A DNA stretch of 64,000 nt from JBGQOG01 sp052113705. GTDB lineage: Bacteria; Pseudomonadota; Alphaproteobacteria; Rhodobacterales; Rhodobacteraceae. The position numbers and the translations under genes were made by a program. This document shows, in pieces, positions 8,498-17,625 of this stretch. Positions within the stretch are counted from its first letter, which is position 1, and the number at the start of each line of letters is the position of its first letter. Below the pieces are notes generated by a model, which was given only the letters and a program-made list of their open reading frames with translations, was not told where the DNA came from and made no database searches. The stretch lies in NCBI RefSeq assembly GCF_052113705.1, contig NZ_JBGQOG010000012.1, positions 62,001-126,000 on the forward strand, in the 5' to 3' direction.

Positions 8498-9304
8498 ATG
8501 CGGATTAAATTGGGTTGCCGTTTTCGGCTCCAACTGCCACAGCCGACCCCACTGATCGCGGTGCTGAATGTGCATTATTCCCGCGCAGGCGATCTGGAGC
8601 ATCCCGATCATCTGGCCACGAACCCCCGGGTGCCGATGCGCGGCTACCGCGACAGTTTCGGCAATTGGTGCACCCGGATGGTGGCGCCGGCGGGTGAATT
8701 CATCCTGAGCAGCGACGCGATCATCGCGGATTCCGGGCTGACGGATCCGGTGCCGCCGACGGGGGGCGAAACCGCCGTTGAGGCACTGCCGGATGAGGCG
8801 ATCCCGTTTCTGCTGGGCAGCCGCTATTGCGACACCGACATGCTCTCCAACGAGGCCTGGCGCCTGTTTCAGGACACGGCACCGGGCGGCGCGCGGGTGC
8901 AGGCGATCTGCGACTTCGTGCACAATCACATCAAATTCGGCTATGAGCACGCGCGCGCCACCCGCAATGCTTCGCAGGCCTATGCCGAGGCAAAAGGCGT
9001 CTGCCGGGATTACACGCATCTCGCCATCACTTTCTGCCGCTGCATGAACATTCCCGCGCGCTACTGCACCGGCTATCTCGGCGATATCGGGACGCCGAAA
9101 CCCTGGGCCGCCGGTGATTTCGCCGCCTGGATGGAGGTCTACCTTGACGGCGCCTGGTGGACATTTGACCCGCGCAACAATGTGCCGCGGATCGGCAGGA
9201 TTCTGGTGGCCCGGGGACGCGATGCGGCTGATGTGCCGCTGATGATGTCCTTTGGTGCCAACACCCTGACCGAGTTTGAAGTGTGGACCGACGAAATCGC
9301 ATGA
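8498..9304 (+). CDS. Transglutaminase-like cysteine peptidase family protein, catalytic His position changed
   Basis: Protein of 268 residues with an N-terminal beta-rich domain (about 1-110) and a transglutaminase-like core. Cys169 lies in AEAKGVCRDYTHLAI, the expected nucleophile motif, and Asp224 in WWTFDPRN. In the usual motif the middle residue is the His of HAW; here the segment reads GDFAAWMEVYLDG, so position 209 is Ala. Such variants occur in a bacterial subgroup, so the protein may use another residue or may not be a classical protease. The start is supported by AAAAGGAG six bases upstream. It is monocistronic, with the convergent amidase gene ending 233 bases downstream. Confidence 0.8.
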   Translation: MRIKLGCRFRLQLPQPTPLIAVLNVHYSRAGDLEHPDHLATNPRVPMRGYRDSFGNWCTRMVAPAGEFILSSDAIIADSGLTDPVPPTGGETAVEALPDEAIPFLLGSRYCDTDMLSNEAWRLFQDTAPGGARVQAICDFVHNHIKFGYEHARATRNASQAYAEAKGVCRDYTHLAITFCRCMNIPARYCTGYLGDIGTPKPWAAGDFAAWMEVYLDGAWWTFDPRNNVPRIGRILVARGRDAADVPLMMSFGANTLTEFEVWTDEIA

Positions 9305-9537
9305 GCCTTGCGCGGTGACACGATCCTGGCCCTTCGGAGGCGGGGACGTGTCACCGCGACGCGGTCTCAGGCTGTGGCCTCGGCCTTCCGCCGTCCGGCA
9401 TTCCATCGTCAAAGTGTCACGTCGGTCACAGACATGTCGTCATCATCAATCTACAACCGATTGCTTTACATAATCATCATTATTGGCATACCTTGCACAA
9501 GCCGCTGCAGGACGCTGTGCGCGGGAAATGCCGTTCC

Positions 9538-10941
9538 TCAGGGTAAATCGGGCCATTCCACCGGCCCACGCAACTGTTCATAGGCCCGAGCCAGCGACAT
9601 CACCCGGAGGTCGGCAAACCGGGGACCGATGATCTGAAGCCCGATCGGCATCCCGCTGCGCGAGAAGCCGCAGTTCAGCGACGCCGCGGGCTGCTCGCCC
9701 ATGTTCCACGGCACGGTGAAACAAATATGCTCGAACGGCCGCGCCGGGTCATTGCTTGGCGAAGGCCAGTCAGCCGGGTAGCTCACATCCGGATTGACCG
9801 GTGAGAGGATCGCATCAAACCCCTCGAAGGCTGCGGCGCAGGCGCGGCGCATCGCAAAGGTCTGATCGAAGCCCGCCGCCACCTGCTCCGGGCGGGCTTT
9901 GGCGCCAGCCCGCGCCCAGTCGAGAATATAGGGCAGAATGCGGGCGCGCTGCGCATCGCTCACGCCGGACATCAGGCCCCAGAACCGCGCACGCCAGGCA
10001 AGATCAAGCCCATCGAGCATCTCACGCGTAAGGACGGGTTTGATCGGCACGATCGTCGCGCCCAGTTCGGCAAAGACCGCCGCCGCCTGCGCGACGGCCG
10101 CCAGCACTTCGGGGTCCGCCGCGGTGCCGCAACCTGCATCCAGCATCAGACCGATCCTCAGGCCCCGCACCCCGGCCATTTCGGCGCCCCCGGGTCCCGT
10201 TCCCGCCCAATCCAGCGCTTCATAGGCCAATGCGGTCGCGTCGCGCGCGTCGGGCCGGGTGATGCAGGCCATCAGCAGCGCCGCATCATCCACCGTGCGC
10301 GTCATCGGCCCCGCCACGCGGCCGGTGTAATAGGGATCAATCGGCACCCGCCCCTGCGAGGGTTTCAGACCAAAAAGGCCGGTCCAGCCCGCCGGAAGCC
10401 GGATGGAGCCGCCAATATCCGTACCGATGTGCAGCGGACCATAGCCGCCCGCCGCCGCCGCAGCCGCCCCGGCCGACGAGCCGCCGGGGTTCTGACTCAG
10501 GTTCCACGGGTTGCGGCTCAGCGGGTGAAAGCTCGACAGCCCCGAACTCAGCATCCCGTAATCCGGACAGGTTGTTTTGGCGAAAATGATCGCGCCATCC
10601 TCGCGCAGGCGTGCCGCGGTCGGCGCATCTGCCGCGGCAGGCACCAGCGCCACCGCCGCCGTGCCCATCGGCACAGGATCCCCCTTGGTGGCGATCAGCT
10701 CCTTGACCGTCACCGGCATGCCGTCCAGCGGCCCCAAGGGCCTGTCCCGCATCCAACGGGCTTCGGATGCCTTCGCGGCCTCCATCGCCTCCTCGGGACG
10801 ATAGGCATAAAGCGCCGAAAGCCGAGGCTCGCGCGCGTCGATCCGGGCCGTCAGGGCCTGCATATAGTCCACCGGAGACAGCCGCTTTTGCGCAAAGGCG
10901 GTCAGGGTCTCGCGCGCCGTGAGGGCCAAAATATCGCTCAT
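9538..10941 (-). CDS. Amidase signature (AS) family amidase
   Basis: Protein of 467 residues, normal for the family, starting MSDILALTARETL. The Ser-cisSer-Lys triad regions are clear: Lys in MPVTVKELIATKG, and the glycine/serine-rich block GGSSAG...GTDIGGSIRLPAGW. Hydrolyses an amide or indole-acetamide-like compound in the cytoplasm; the substrate cannot be inferred. The ATG at 10941 follows AGGGGAT at 8 bases. The frame extends upstream to 11190 without any family similarity. No clear operon partner is present. Confidence 0.85.
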   Translation of the reverse strand: MSDILALTARETLTAFAQKRLSPVDYMQALTARIDAREPRLSALYAYRPEEAMEAAKASEARWMRDRPLGPLDGMPVTVKELIATKGDPVPMGTAAVALVPAAADAPTAARLREDGAIIFAKTTCPDYGMLSSGLSSFHPLSRNPWNLSQNPGGSSAGAAAAAAGGYGPLHIGTDIGGSIRLPAGWTGLFGLKPSQGRVPIDPYYTGRVAGPMTRTVDDAALLMACITRPDARDATALAYEALDWAGTGPGGAEMAGVRGLRIGLMLDAGCGTAADPEVLAAVAQAAAVFAELGATIVPIKPVLTREMLDGLDLAWRARFWGLMSGVSDAQRARILPYILDWARAGAKARPEQVAAGFDQTFAMRRACAAAFEGFDAILSPVNPDVSYPADWPSPSNDPARPFEHICFTVPWNMGEQPAASLNCGFSRSGMPIGLQIIGPRFADLRVMSLARAYEQLRGPVEWPDLP

Positions 10942-11322
10942 GCTCAAATCCCCTGGTTCAATCTTGGCCTGATGCGTGCCGCGCGTGCCGGTCGGCGGGT
11001 GATTGCGGCCAGCCGGCACAGGGCCAAAAGCGCGGCCCCGCACGACGATCTGCGGCTCCACAGTGCCGGTATCATCGCGCGGTGGCCAACGCTTTTTGCG
11101 GCACCGATGGCCTCCTGTTTCAAAAGTGACCATGTCCCGCCGCTTGTGCACGGGTTTTGCCCGGCGGGCGCAGGGCGCAACCGCCGCCATCCCACGTGTT
11201 ACTGGCGCGGTTGTGCCGGGAACGGTCTCAACTCGCCTGTTGATCTTTGCACCCTGCCCCGTCTATCTGCCCGCATCTCCCCTCCCCGCGGCGCCCGCCG
11301 CGCAGTCAAAGGCGTAACCGGC
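10942..11322. other. 381-base divergent spacer without recognised gene
   Basis: Between the amidase gene (minus) and the MYG1 gene (plus). I see no gene, repeat or strong hairpin. Open frames here are low-complexity shadows. It presumably holds the two promoters. Confidence 0.45.
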
Positions 11323-12261
11323 ATGACCCCAGAGTATCTCGTCACCCATTCCGGGGGCTTTCATGCGGATGAAGTGCTCTCGACCGTCATTCTCACGCGG
11401 CTCTTCCCGCAGGCACAGATCATCCGCAGCCGCGCGCCGGAATGGATCACCCCCGCTCAAGACCGCATCATCTATGACGTGGGCGGCGCTTATGACGCCG
11501 AGACGCGGATCTTTGACCACCATCAGCGTGGCGCGCCCCTGCGCGAGGATGGCCAGCCGCTCAGCTCCTTCGGGCTGATCTGGCGGCATTTTGGCCGCGA
11601 TTATCTGGCGGCCTTTGGCGTGCCCGAAGCGCATATCGAGACGGTGCATGGCTCGTTTGACGGCGGTTTCGTGCTGCCCGTCGATCTGGTGGACAATGGC
11701 GCGCTCAGCCCTTCGGCGGCGGGGCTCCTGTCCGGCATGACGCTGCCCGGCCTGTTGGAAACCCTGAAACCGGTGTTCGACGACACCGACCCCGAGGCGG
11801 AAGACCGTGGCTTTGGCACCGCCGTCACCATCGCGCGCGCCTTTGTCGAGGCGCGGATCGCCCGCTCTGCCGCCAAGCTGCGCGCCGAAGGCATGGTGCA
11901 GGCGGCGATTGCGGCGGCGGGCGACGGCCATGTGCTCGACCTGCCGATGGGCATGCCCTTCCGCCCGGCGGTGGTCAAAGCGGGCGCCGATCACCTCCTC
12001 TTTGTGATCACCCCGCGCGGCAGCGAATGGACTTTGGGCGGCATCCGCCGCGCAGATGAAGGTTTCGAGCTGCGCGCCGATCTGCCCCGCGCCTGGGCCG
12101 GGCTGACCAATGAGGCGCTGGAGGCGGCCTCGGGCGTGAAGGGCGCGAGTTTTTGCCACAACGGCCGCTTCATCGCCGCCGCCAAAACCCGCGAGGCGAT
12201 TGTGGCCATGGCGGAAATTGCGGTGCGCGAGGCTTTGGCAGAAGCCGCCGCCACCGCGTGA
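11323..12261 (+). CDS. MYG1 family (DHH-like) metal-dependent hydrolase
   Basis: Protein of 312 residues. Family blocks are THSGGFHADEVLST near the N terminus, IIYDVGGAYD, FDHHQRG, and LVDNG in the middle, which form the DHH-type metal site. MYG1 proteins are widely conserved, and eukaryotic members act as 3'-5' RNA exonucleases; the bacterial role is less clear. Length fits the family (about 300-330). The ATG at 11323 is chosen because homology begins at once (MTPEYLVTHSG). The open frame upstream to 10429 is a shadow of the amidase gene. Confidence 0.85.
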   Translation: MTPEYLVTHSGGFHADEVLSTVILTRLFPQAQIIRSRAPEWITPAQDRIIYDVGGAYDAETRIFDHHQRGAPLREDGQPLSSFGLIWRHFGRDYLAAFGVPEAHIETVHGSFDGGFVLPVDLVDNGALSPSAAGLLSGMTLPGLLETLKPVFDDTDPEAEDRGFGTAVTIARAFVEARIARSAAKLRAEGMVQAAIAAAGDGHVLDLPMGMPFRPAVVKAGADHLLFVITPRGSEWTLGGIRRADEGFELRADLPRAWAGLTNEALEAASGVKGASFCHNGRFIAAAKTREAIVAMAEIAVREALAEAAATA

Positions 12262-12267
12262 CCTGTC

Positions 12268-12293
12268 GGGCCGGGCGGCAGCGCCCCCGGCCC
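12268..12293. terminator. GC-rich hairpin between convergent MYG1 and davB genes
   Basis: GGGCCGGG / CCCGGCCC arms (8 bp, 10-base loop) in the 39-base gap between two converging stop codons. There is no T-run on either side, so it may stall rather than terminate by itself. Confidence 0.5.
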
Positions 12294-12300
12294 GAAACCT

Positions 12301-13944
12301 TCAATCCAGCGCAGCAGGGCCGATGCTGGGGTAGAGATCGCCCGGCCCGGGGTTTTCCGGGGCCGAGGTGCCGCCGAGGTGGTTCACGATCCCCCAAACC
12401 GCGTTCAGCGCGGTCTGCACCGCCCCCTCGACCCAGGCCGGGGTCCAGCTGATCCCATCCCCCGCGAGGAAAATCCCCCGCTCGCGCGCGGGCATCTCGC
12501 TTTGCATGAAATGCCCGTACATCCGGTGGTTATAGCGGTAATGCCCCGGCAGCGCGCCTTTGAACGCGCCGAGGAAATTCTGATCGGTCTCCCAGCTCAC
12601 ACAGATCGGATTGCCGCGGATATGGCTTGCCACATCCACCGTCGGATAGATCTTGGCCAAAGCCGAGAGTGCCAGCTCCACCCGCTTTTCCGCGTCATGC
12701 GGCAGCACTTTCAGCGCATCGGTCATCCAGGAATAGGAGAGACAGATCACCGCCGGACGCTCGGGGCCATTGTCAAAGAAATAGGTGCCGCGGGTGATCC
12801 GGTCGGTCAGCGTCATCGACATCAGCGGGCGGCCCGTCTCGGTGTCAATGTCATTCCAGAAGGGCCGGTCCACCATCACAAAGGTTTTCGCCGCCTGCAT
12901 ATAGCGGGTGCGGTCCAGCGCCATCCACAGCTTTTGGTCGAACAGATCCTCGTCGGTGTTGATCGAGGTGGTCAAGAGATGGCTCTGACAGGTGACGAGC
13001 ACCGCCTGATAAAGATCGCTGCGCCCCCAACGGTCGGTCACCCGGATCAGCCCGGTTTCCGCGTCGCGCGCAATCGCCACCGCCCGCCCCCGCGTCGCCC
13101 CGTCATTGAGCTTGGCGAGCGAAGTGCCCTCGGGCCAATGCGCGCAGGGCGCGGCCAGCCGCCAGAGCCGGTGCAGAACATTCTCGACCCCGCCCTTGAT
13201 ATAGCATTGTGCATCATCAAGGCCGCAGAGGTTGACCCGTAAGATTTCCAGCATCGAATTGGGGAAATCGCTGTCCCAGCCGCCGGTGCCAAAGCCCACC
13301 TGACCAAACACCTCGCGGTGGCGGAAGCTGAGCGCGCGGAACGCCTCGGACGCGGTGATGAAATCGTAAAACGTCCGCTCATCCCAGGCGGCCAACAGGG
13401 GGTCCCAGAGTTCCTTGACCCGCGCCGCATCGCGCGCCTTCATCGCCGCCTGCAACTCGCTGAATTGCGCCCCCTCCTCCAGCGCGGCGGCATAGGCCTC
13501 GGCCACCTCGCGGTACAGGTCGGGCAGATCGGCCAGCGTGCGGGCAAAGAGCGTTTCGCCTTCCAGATCGATGACGGTCGAACCTGCGGCGGGGGTCAGC
13601 GGATTGGGAAAGGGCTCCGCCTCACAGCCCACCAGATCGACGTAATGGTAAAACCCCCGCGACGAGACCGGGAAGCGCATACCGCCAAGCTCGGCGATCA
13701 CATCCTCGGTCCCCTCGAAGGTCTCCGAGCGCAGACGGCCGCCGAATTTGCCGGATTCATAGAGGATCGGCCGCAGGCCCAGCTTCATCAGCTCATGCCC
13801 GGCAACCACCCCCGCCGCCCCGGCGCCGATGATGGCCACTTCCGCCCCCTGTTGCGCGGCGGGCAGCCTGCCCAGACCCGCCGGATGGCGCAGCCAATCC
13901 TCATAAGCAAAGGGAAAATCGGGGCCAAAGGCAGAGAGCTGCAT
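12301..13944 (-). CDS. davB: Lysine 2-monooxygenase (FAD-dependent amine oxidase family)
   Basis: Protein of 547 residues. The N terminus (FGPDFPFAYEDWLRHPAG), the FAD dinucleotide-binding loop VAIIGAGAAG (about 37-46), AELGGMRFPVSS, GQVGFGTGGWDSDFPNSMLE and the C-terminal AGDGISWTPAWVEGAVQT closely follow the Pseudomonas lysine 2-monooxygenase DavB as I remember it. The reaction is oxidative decarboxylation of L-lysine to 5-aminovaleramide with O2. Tryptophan 2-monooxygenase (IaaM) is the nearest alternative. The divergent gene at 14051 is a nitrilase-superfamily amidase of DavA type, the next enzyme of the pathway, which supports the lysine assignment. The start at 13944 is set by homology; the frame runs open to 14319. 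Confidence 0.87.
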   Translation of the reverse strand: MQLSAFGPDFPFAYEDWLRHPAGLGRLPAAQQGAEVAIIGAGAAGVVAGHELMKLGLRPILYESGKFGGRLRSETFEGTEDVIAELGGMRFPVSSRGFYHYVDLVGCEAEPFPNPLTPAAGSTVIDLEGETLFARTLADLPDLYREVAEAYAAALEEGAQFSELQAAMKARDAARVKELWDPLLAAWDERTFYDFITASEAFRALSFRHREVFGQVGFGTGGWDSDFPNSMLEILRVNLCGLDDAQCYIKGGVENVLHRLWRLAAPCAHWPEGTSLAKLNDGATRGRAVAIARDAETGLIRVTDRWGRSDLYQAVLVTCQSHLLTTSINTDEDLFDQKLWMALDRTRYMQAAKTFVMVDRPFWNDIDTETGRPLMSMTLTDRITRGTYFFDNGPERPAVICLSYSWMTDALKVLPHDAEKRVELALSALAKIYPTVDVASHIRGNPICVSWETDQNFLGAFKGALPGHYRYNHRMYGHFMQSEMPARERGIFLAGDGISWTPAWVEGAVQTALNAVWGIVNHLGGTSAPENPGPGDLYPSIGPAALD

Positions 13945-14050
13945 CGGGGTCGTACTCCAAAATTCACAGGCGCCACAGCGCCGCTTTCCGGGTTGGACCG
14001 GAGGCCGCCGCGTGGCATGGTCGGGCCTCGGGCCCAGGGGGAACTCAATC

Positions 14051-14824
14051 GTGAAACTCGCGCTGTCGCAAGCACTCCCGGTCGATGGACGGATTGATGC
14101 CGCCTTTGACCGGATCGAACAAGCCCTGACTGCCGCCGCCGCCGCCGGCGCGCGTCTGCTGGTGGTGCCGGAACTGTTCCTGCCGGGGTACAACCGCCCC
14201 GATCTGCATGCCACCCTGGCGCAGCCGCGCGATGGGGAATGGCTGCAGCGCCTGCAGGCGATGACGCAGAACATTGGCTGCGGTCTGGTCTTTGGCTGGG
14301 CGGAACGGGCCGACGGCAAAGTCTATAACGTCGCCAGTGCCTTGGGGCCGGATGGCCGGTTTCTGGCGCACTACCGCAAGATCCAGCTTTTTGGCGCGAT
14401 GGAGCGCGAGAGTTTCGCGCGGGGCACCGAAGCGCCACCGGTCTTTGACCTCGATGGCCGCCGCTTTGGCCTGCTCATCTGCTATGACGTGGAATTTCCC
14501 GGCCATGTTGCCGCTCTGGCCGCGCGTGGGGCAGAGATTTTGCTGGTGCCGACCGCCAATCCGCTGGGCTATGAGCATGTGCAGCGCGCCCTGATCCCCG
14601 CGCGCGCGCATGAAAGCCGCCTGATCATCGCCTATGCCAATTACACCGGCAGCGAGGCGGGGCTGACCTTTGGCGGCCGCTCGCTGATCGTGGGTCCGGA
14701 TGCAGAACCCTTGGCGCAGGCGGGGCTGGCGGAAGCCCTCATGATCGTTGATCTACCGCCGCTTGGCGCTTGGCCGGACACAGCCCATTCGGCGCAGGCG
14801 GCAGAATATCTGCCGACCCGCTGA
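14051..14824 (+). CDS. davA: 5-aminovaleramide amidase-like carbon-nitrogen hydrolase
   Basis: Protein of 257 residues in the nitrilase superfamily. The catalytic triad is Glu41 (VVPELFLPGY), Lys110 (HYRKIQLF) and Cys144 (LLICYDVEFP). It starts at the GTG at 14051 (MKLALSQALP), with GGGGGA 9-14 bases upstream. Paired with davB across a 106-base divergent spacer, it should convert 5-aminovaleramide to 5-aminovalerate plus ammonia. Later steps (davT/davD-type) are not in the window. In Pseudomonas davB and davA lie on the same strand; the head-to-head arrangement here differs. General amidase activity is the alternative. Confidence 0.82.
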   Translation: MKLALSQALPVDGRIDAAFDRIEQALTAAAAAGARLLVVPELFLPGYNRPDLHATLAQPRDGEWLQRLQAMTQNIGCGLVFGWAERADGKVYNVASALGPDGRFLAHYRKIQLFGAMERESFARGTEAPPVFDLDGRRFGLLICYDVEFPGHVAALAARGAEILLVPTANPLGYEHVQRALIPARAHESRLIIAYANYTGSEAGLTFGGRSLIVGPDAEPLAQAGLAEALMIVDLPPLGAWPDTAHSAQAAEYLPTR

Positions 14825-14855
14825 GGGGGAGCAGGGGCACACCCCTGCAGACCGG

Positions 14856-16163
14856 TCACACGCCCAGACGATCGCGCAGCGCATACCACCAGGCGCCGAT
14901 CATCGTATAGGGCACCCGGCAGAGCCGCCCGCCCGGGAACGGATACCACGGGATCGCCGCGAAAGTGTCAAAGCGCGCGGTATCGCCATGCACCGCCTCG
15001 GCCAATATCCTGCCGAACATATGCGAGCCGGTGATGCCATGGCCGCTGTAGCCCTGCGCGAAATAGACATTGCGCCCCAGCCGCCCCATCTGCGGCACCC
15101 GGCTGAAGGACAAAGCGAATTGCCCGCTCCAGACATGGTCCACCTTGATCTGAGCCAGTTCGGGGAAAACCTCGGCCATATTGCGCCGCAACATCCCCTC
15201 GATATCGCGCGGATCGCCGCCGCCATAGCCGACACCGCCGCCGAAAATCAGCCGTTTGTCGGCCGAGAGCCGGAAGTAGTCCAGAATGTAGCGCATATCC
15301 TCGACGCAGGCATCCGAGGGCAGCACGGCCTGCGCCTGCGCCTCGGTCAGGGGGGCGGTGGCCATCATCTGGCTGGAAACCGGCATCACCCGGCGCGACA
15401 ATTGCGGCGAAACCCCACCCAGATAGGCATTGCCGCAGAGCACCAGCTTGTCACAGGTAACACTGCCCTGTGCCGTGCGCACCACTGGCCGGGTGGCCTC
15501 GGTGTCCACCGAGAGCACGGGCGAATGTTCATGGATCACACCCCCCTGCCCCTCAAACGCCGCCGCCTCCCCCAACGCGAGGTTCAGCGGGTGCATATGC
15601 CCGCCCCGGTGGTCGATCATGCCGCCGATATAGCGGTCGCTGCCGATATGGCCGCGCATCGCCTGCCGGTCCAGAAGCTCAAGGTTTTCCATGCCATAGC
15701 GGCGCCAGAGGGTCTGCATCGCCTCCAGATCGCGCAGATGCGGGGCGGTGATCGCGGCAAAGACATTGCCCGGCTTGATGTCGCATTGGATGTCATAGCG
15801 CGCCACCCGCTCGCGGATGATATCGCCGCCCTCGAGCACCAGCCCGGCGACGAAAGCCTGCGTCGCATCGCCGTAGCGTGCGCCGATCTTGGCAAGGCTG
15901 GCGTTCAGCCCGTTGACGATCTGCCCGCCATTGCGCCCCGAGGCCCCCCAGCCGACCTGCGCCCCCTCGATCAGCACCACGCGGTGGCCCTTTTCCGCCA
16001 GATGCAGCGCGGTGGACAGGCCGGAATAGCCCGCACCCACCACGCAAACCTCGGTATCAACCGGCCCCTGCAGCGGTGGACGGTGCGGCGCCGCATGGGC
16101 GGTCGCGGCGTAATAGCTTTGCGGGTAGGCCCCGTCGCCCGGATAGATCGGTGCTGGCATCAT
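14856..16163 (-). CDS. puuB: Gamma-glutamylputrescine oxidase-like FAD-dependent oxidoreductase
   Basis: Protein of 435 residues of the DAO/glycine-oxidase family. The FAD motif is VCVVGAGYSGLSTALHLAEKG (about 39-59), with the typical VGWGASGRNGGQI segment and the C-terminal YFAQGYSGHGI. It overlaps the upstream glutamine-synthetase-like gene by 4 bases (ATGA), so it is translationally coupled. In the Puu pathway it oxidises gamma-glutamyl-putrescine to the aldehyde. Other gamma-glutamyl-amines are possible, because only the puuA/puuB pair is present here and no puuC or puuD lies next to it. Confidence 0.8.
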   Translation of the reverse strand: MMPAPIYPGDGAYPQSYYAATAHAAPHRPPLQGPVDTEVCVVGAGYSGLSTALHLAEKGHRVVLIEGAQVGWGASGRNGGQIVNGLNASLAKIGARYGDATQAFVAGLVLEGGDIIRERVARYDIQCDIKPGNVFAAITAPHLRDLEAMQTLWRRYGMENLELLDRQAMRGHIGSDRYIGGMIDHRGGHMHPLNLALGEAAAFEGQGGVIHEHSPVLSVDTEATRPVVRTAQGSVTCDKLVLCGNAYLGGVSPQLSRRVMPVSSQMMATAPLTEAQAQAVLPSDACVEDMRYILDYFRLSADKRLIFGGGVGYGGGDPRDIEGMLRRNMAEVFPELAQIKVDHVWSGQFALSFSRVPQMGRLGRNVYFAQGYSGHGITGSHMFGRILAEAVHGDTARFDTFAAIPWYPFPGGRLCRVPYTMIGAWWYALRDRLGV

Positions 16164-17518
16164 ACGGCCTCCAGATAGCTGTGGTATTCAAAATCAGTGA
16201 CATGCCGGGTGAAGCGGCGCAATTCCTGCTGCTTGCATTGCACGAACATCCGCTGCAACCGCCGGGAATAGATGTCGCCGATCAGCGGGCCGCGGGCAAA
16301 GGCCTCGATCGCGCTGGCCCAGTCATAGGGCAGATGCCCCAGATCCTGCGTATAGGCATCGCCGGTGATCGGCTCCGCCGGGGTCCAGCCGCGCTCAATC
16401 CCCAAGAGCGCGCCGCCCAGAACCGAGGCGAGCACCAGATAGGGGTTGGCATCGGCCCCCGCCACGCGGTGTTCGATCCGGCGCGCCTTCGGGCTGCCGC
16501 CGGGAATCCGGATCGCCGTCGTGCGGTTCTCATAACCCCAGGCCACCGATGAGGGCGCATGCGCCCCCGGCAGCAGGCGGCGGAATGAGTTTTCATGCGG
16601 CGCAAAGACCAGTGCGTTTTCCTGCATGGTGCCGAGCAACCCCGCCACGGCATTGCGCAACAGGTCGGTGCCCTCGGGGCCACCGTTGTCAAAGACATTG
16701 CGCCCCTCGGCATCCACCAGCGAGAAATGCACATGCATCCCGCTGCCCGCGCGGTCGCCGTAAGGTTTGGCCATGAAGGTGGCGGCAAAGCCGTGTTTGC
16801 GGGCGATCCCCCGCACCAACCGCTTGAAGAGCACCGCATCATCCGCCGCCTCCATCGGGTCAGCGACATGGCGAAAGTTGATCTCAAACTGGCCCGCACC
16901 GTTCTCCGAGATCGCCGCATCCGCCGGGATCCCCTGCGCGCGGCAGGCATCATAGACCTCGTTCAGATAGGCGTCGAAATGCTGCAAATCATCCAGCGAC
17001 AGCGCGCCATCGGAATCCAGCCGCTTGCCGGTGACCGGCGAGCGGGGCGGCTGGGGCGCGGCCTCGCTCGGATCGCAGACGTAAAACTCCAGCTCGGTCG
17101 CCACCACCGGCGTCAGCCCCAGTGCCTTGTACCGGGCCACAACCTCGGCCAAGGCGCGGCGCGGATCGCCCGCAAACGGCGTGCCATCCTCTTGCCGCAT
17201 CCAGAGCTGCGCAAAGGCCGCGGGGCGCGACGTCCAATCCACCGGGATCAGCGAGCGGCCGGTGAAATCGCACAGGCCATCGGCATCGCCGGTGTCAAAG
17301 ACCAGATCGTTGCCCTCGATATCCTCGCCCCAGATGTCCATGCCCAAGAGCGACAGCGGCATCCGCAACTCTCCCCCCACGATCTTGTCGATCTGATCCA
17401 CCGGCACCCTTTTGCCGCGCATGACCCCGTTCAAATCGCAGATGCAGGCAAAGATCGTTTCAATCTCCGGCCGCTCGACCAGCCACTCAGTCGCTTTGGC
17501 CTTGTCCATGGAAGTCAC
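16160..17518 (-). CDS. puuA: Gamma-glutamyl-amine ligase (glutamine synthetase family, PuuA-like)
   Basis: Protein of about 450 residues in the glutamine synthetase superfamily. ATP and metal motifs are ELEFYVCD, ENGAGQFEINF, MAKPYGDRAGSGMHVHFSL, NRTTAIRIPG and RIEHRVAGADANPYLVLA. The N-terminal DLNGVMRGKRVP block is typical of the PuuA/GlnA3-type group rather than true nitrogen-assimilation GlnA. It likely joins glutamate to putrescine or another amine using ATP. It is first in an operon with puuB (4-base overlap) and divergent from a GntR regulator. The start may be the GTG at 17518 or the ATG at 17509; neither has a strong ribosome-binding site. Confidence 0.82.
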   Translation of the reverse strand: MTSMDKAKATEWLVERPEIETIFACICDLNGVMRGKRVPVDQIDKIVGGELRMPLSLLGMDIWGEDIEGNDLVFDTGDADGLCDFTGRSLIPVDWTSRPAAFAQLWMRQEDGTPFAGDPRRALAEVVARYKALGLTPVVATELEFYVCDPSEAAPQPPRSPVTGKRLDSDGALSLDDLQHFDAYLNEVYDACRAQGIPADAAISENGAGQFEINFRHVADPMEAADDAVLFKRLVRGIARKHGFAATFMAKPYGDRAGSGMHVHFSLVDAEGRNVFDNGGPEGTDLLRNAVAGLLGTMQENALVFAPHENSFRRLLPGAHAPSSVAWGYENRTTAIRIPGGSPKARRIEHRVAGADANPYLVLASVLGGALLGIERGWTPAEPITGDAYTQDLGHLPYDWASAIEAFARGPLIGDIYSRRLQRMFVQCKQQELRRFTRHVTDFEYHSYLEAV

Positions 17519-17530
17519 CGTCCGATCAAA

Positions 17531-17560
17531 AATGTGATAGCGTTTTTATTTATGTGATAG
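17531..17560. promoter_or_regulatory. Repeated ATGTGATAG elements between puuA and GntR gene (candidate operators)
   Basis: AATGTGATAGCGTTTT at 17531-17546 and TATGTGATAG at 17551-17560 lie in the 107-base divergent spacer, spaced 20 bases (about two helical turns) apart. A copy of the full 16-mer recurs at 18350, just past the GntR gene. The most likely reader is the adjacent GntR regulator. Confidence 0.5.
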
Positions 17561-17625
17561 AGATAGCGCTTGAGTCAAGCCGGACCAGCGGTTACCCGAT
17601 CCCCGACTGCCCAGCCGAGGTGCCC

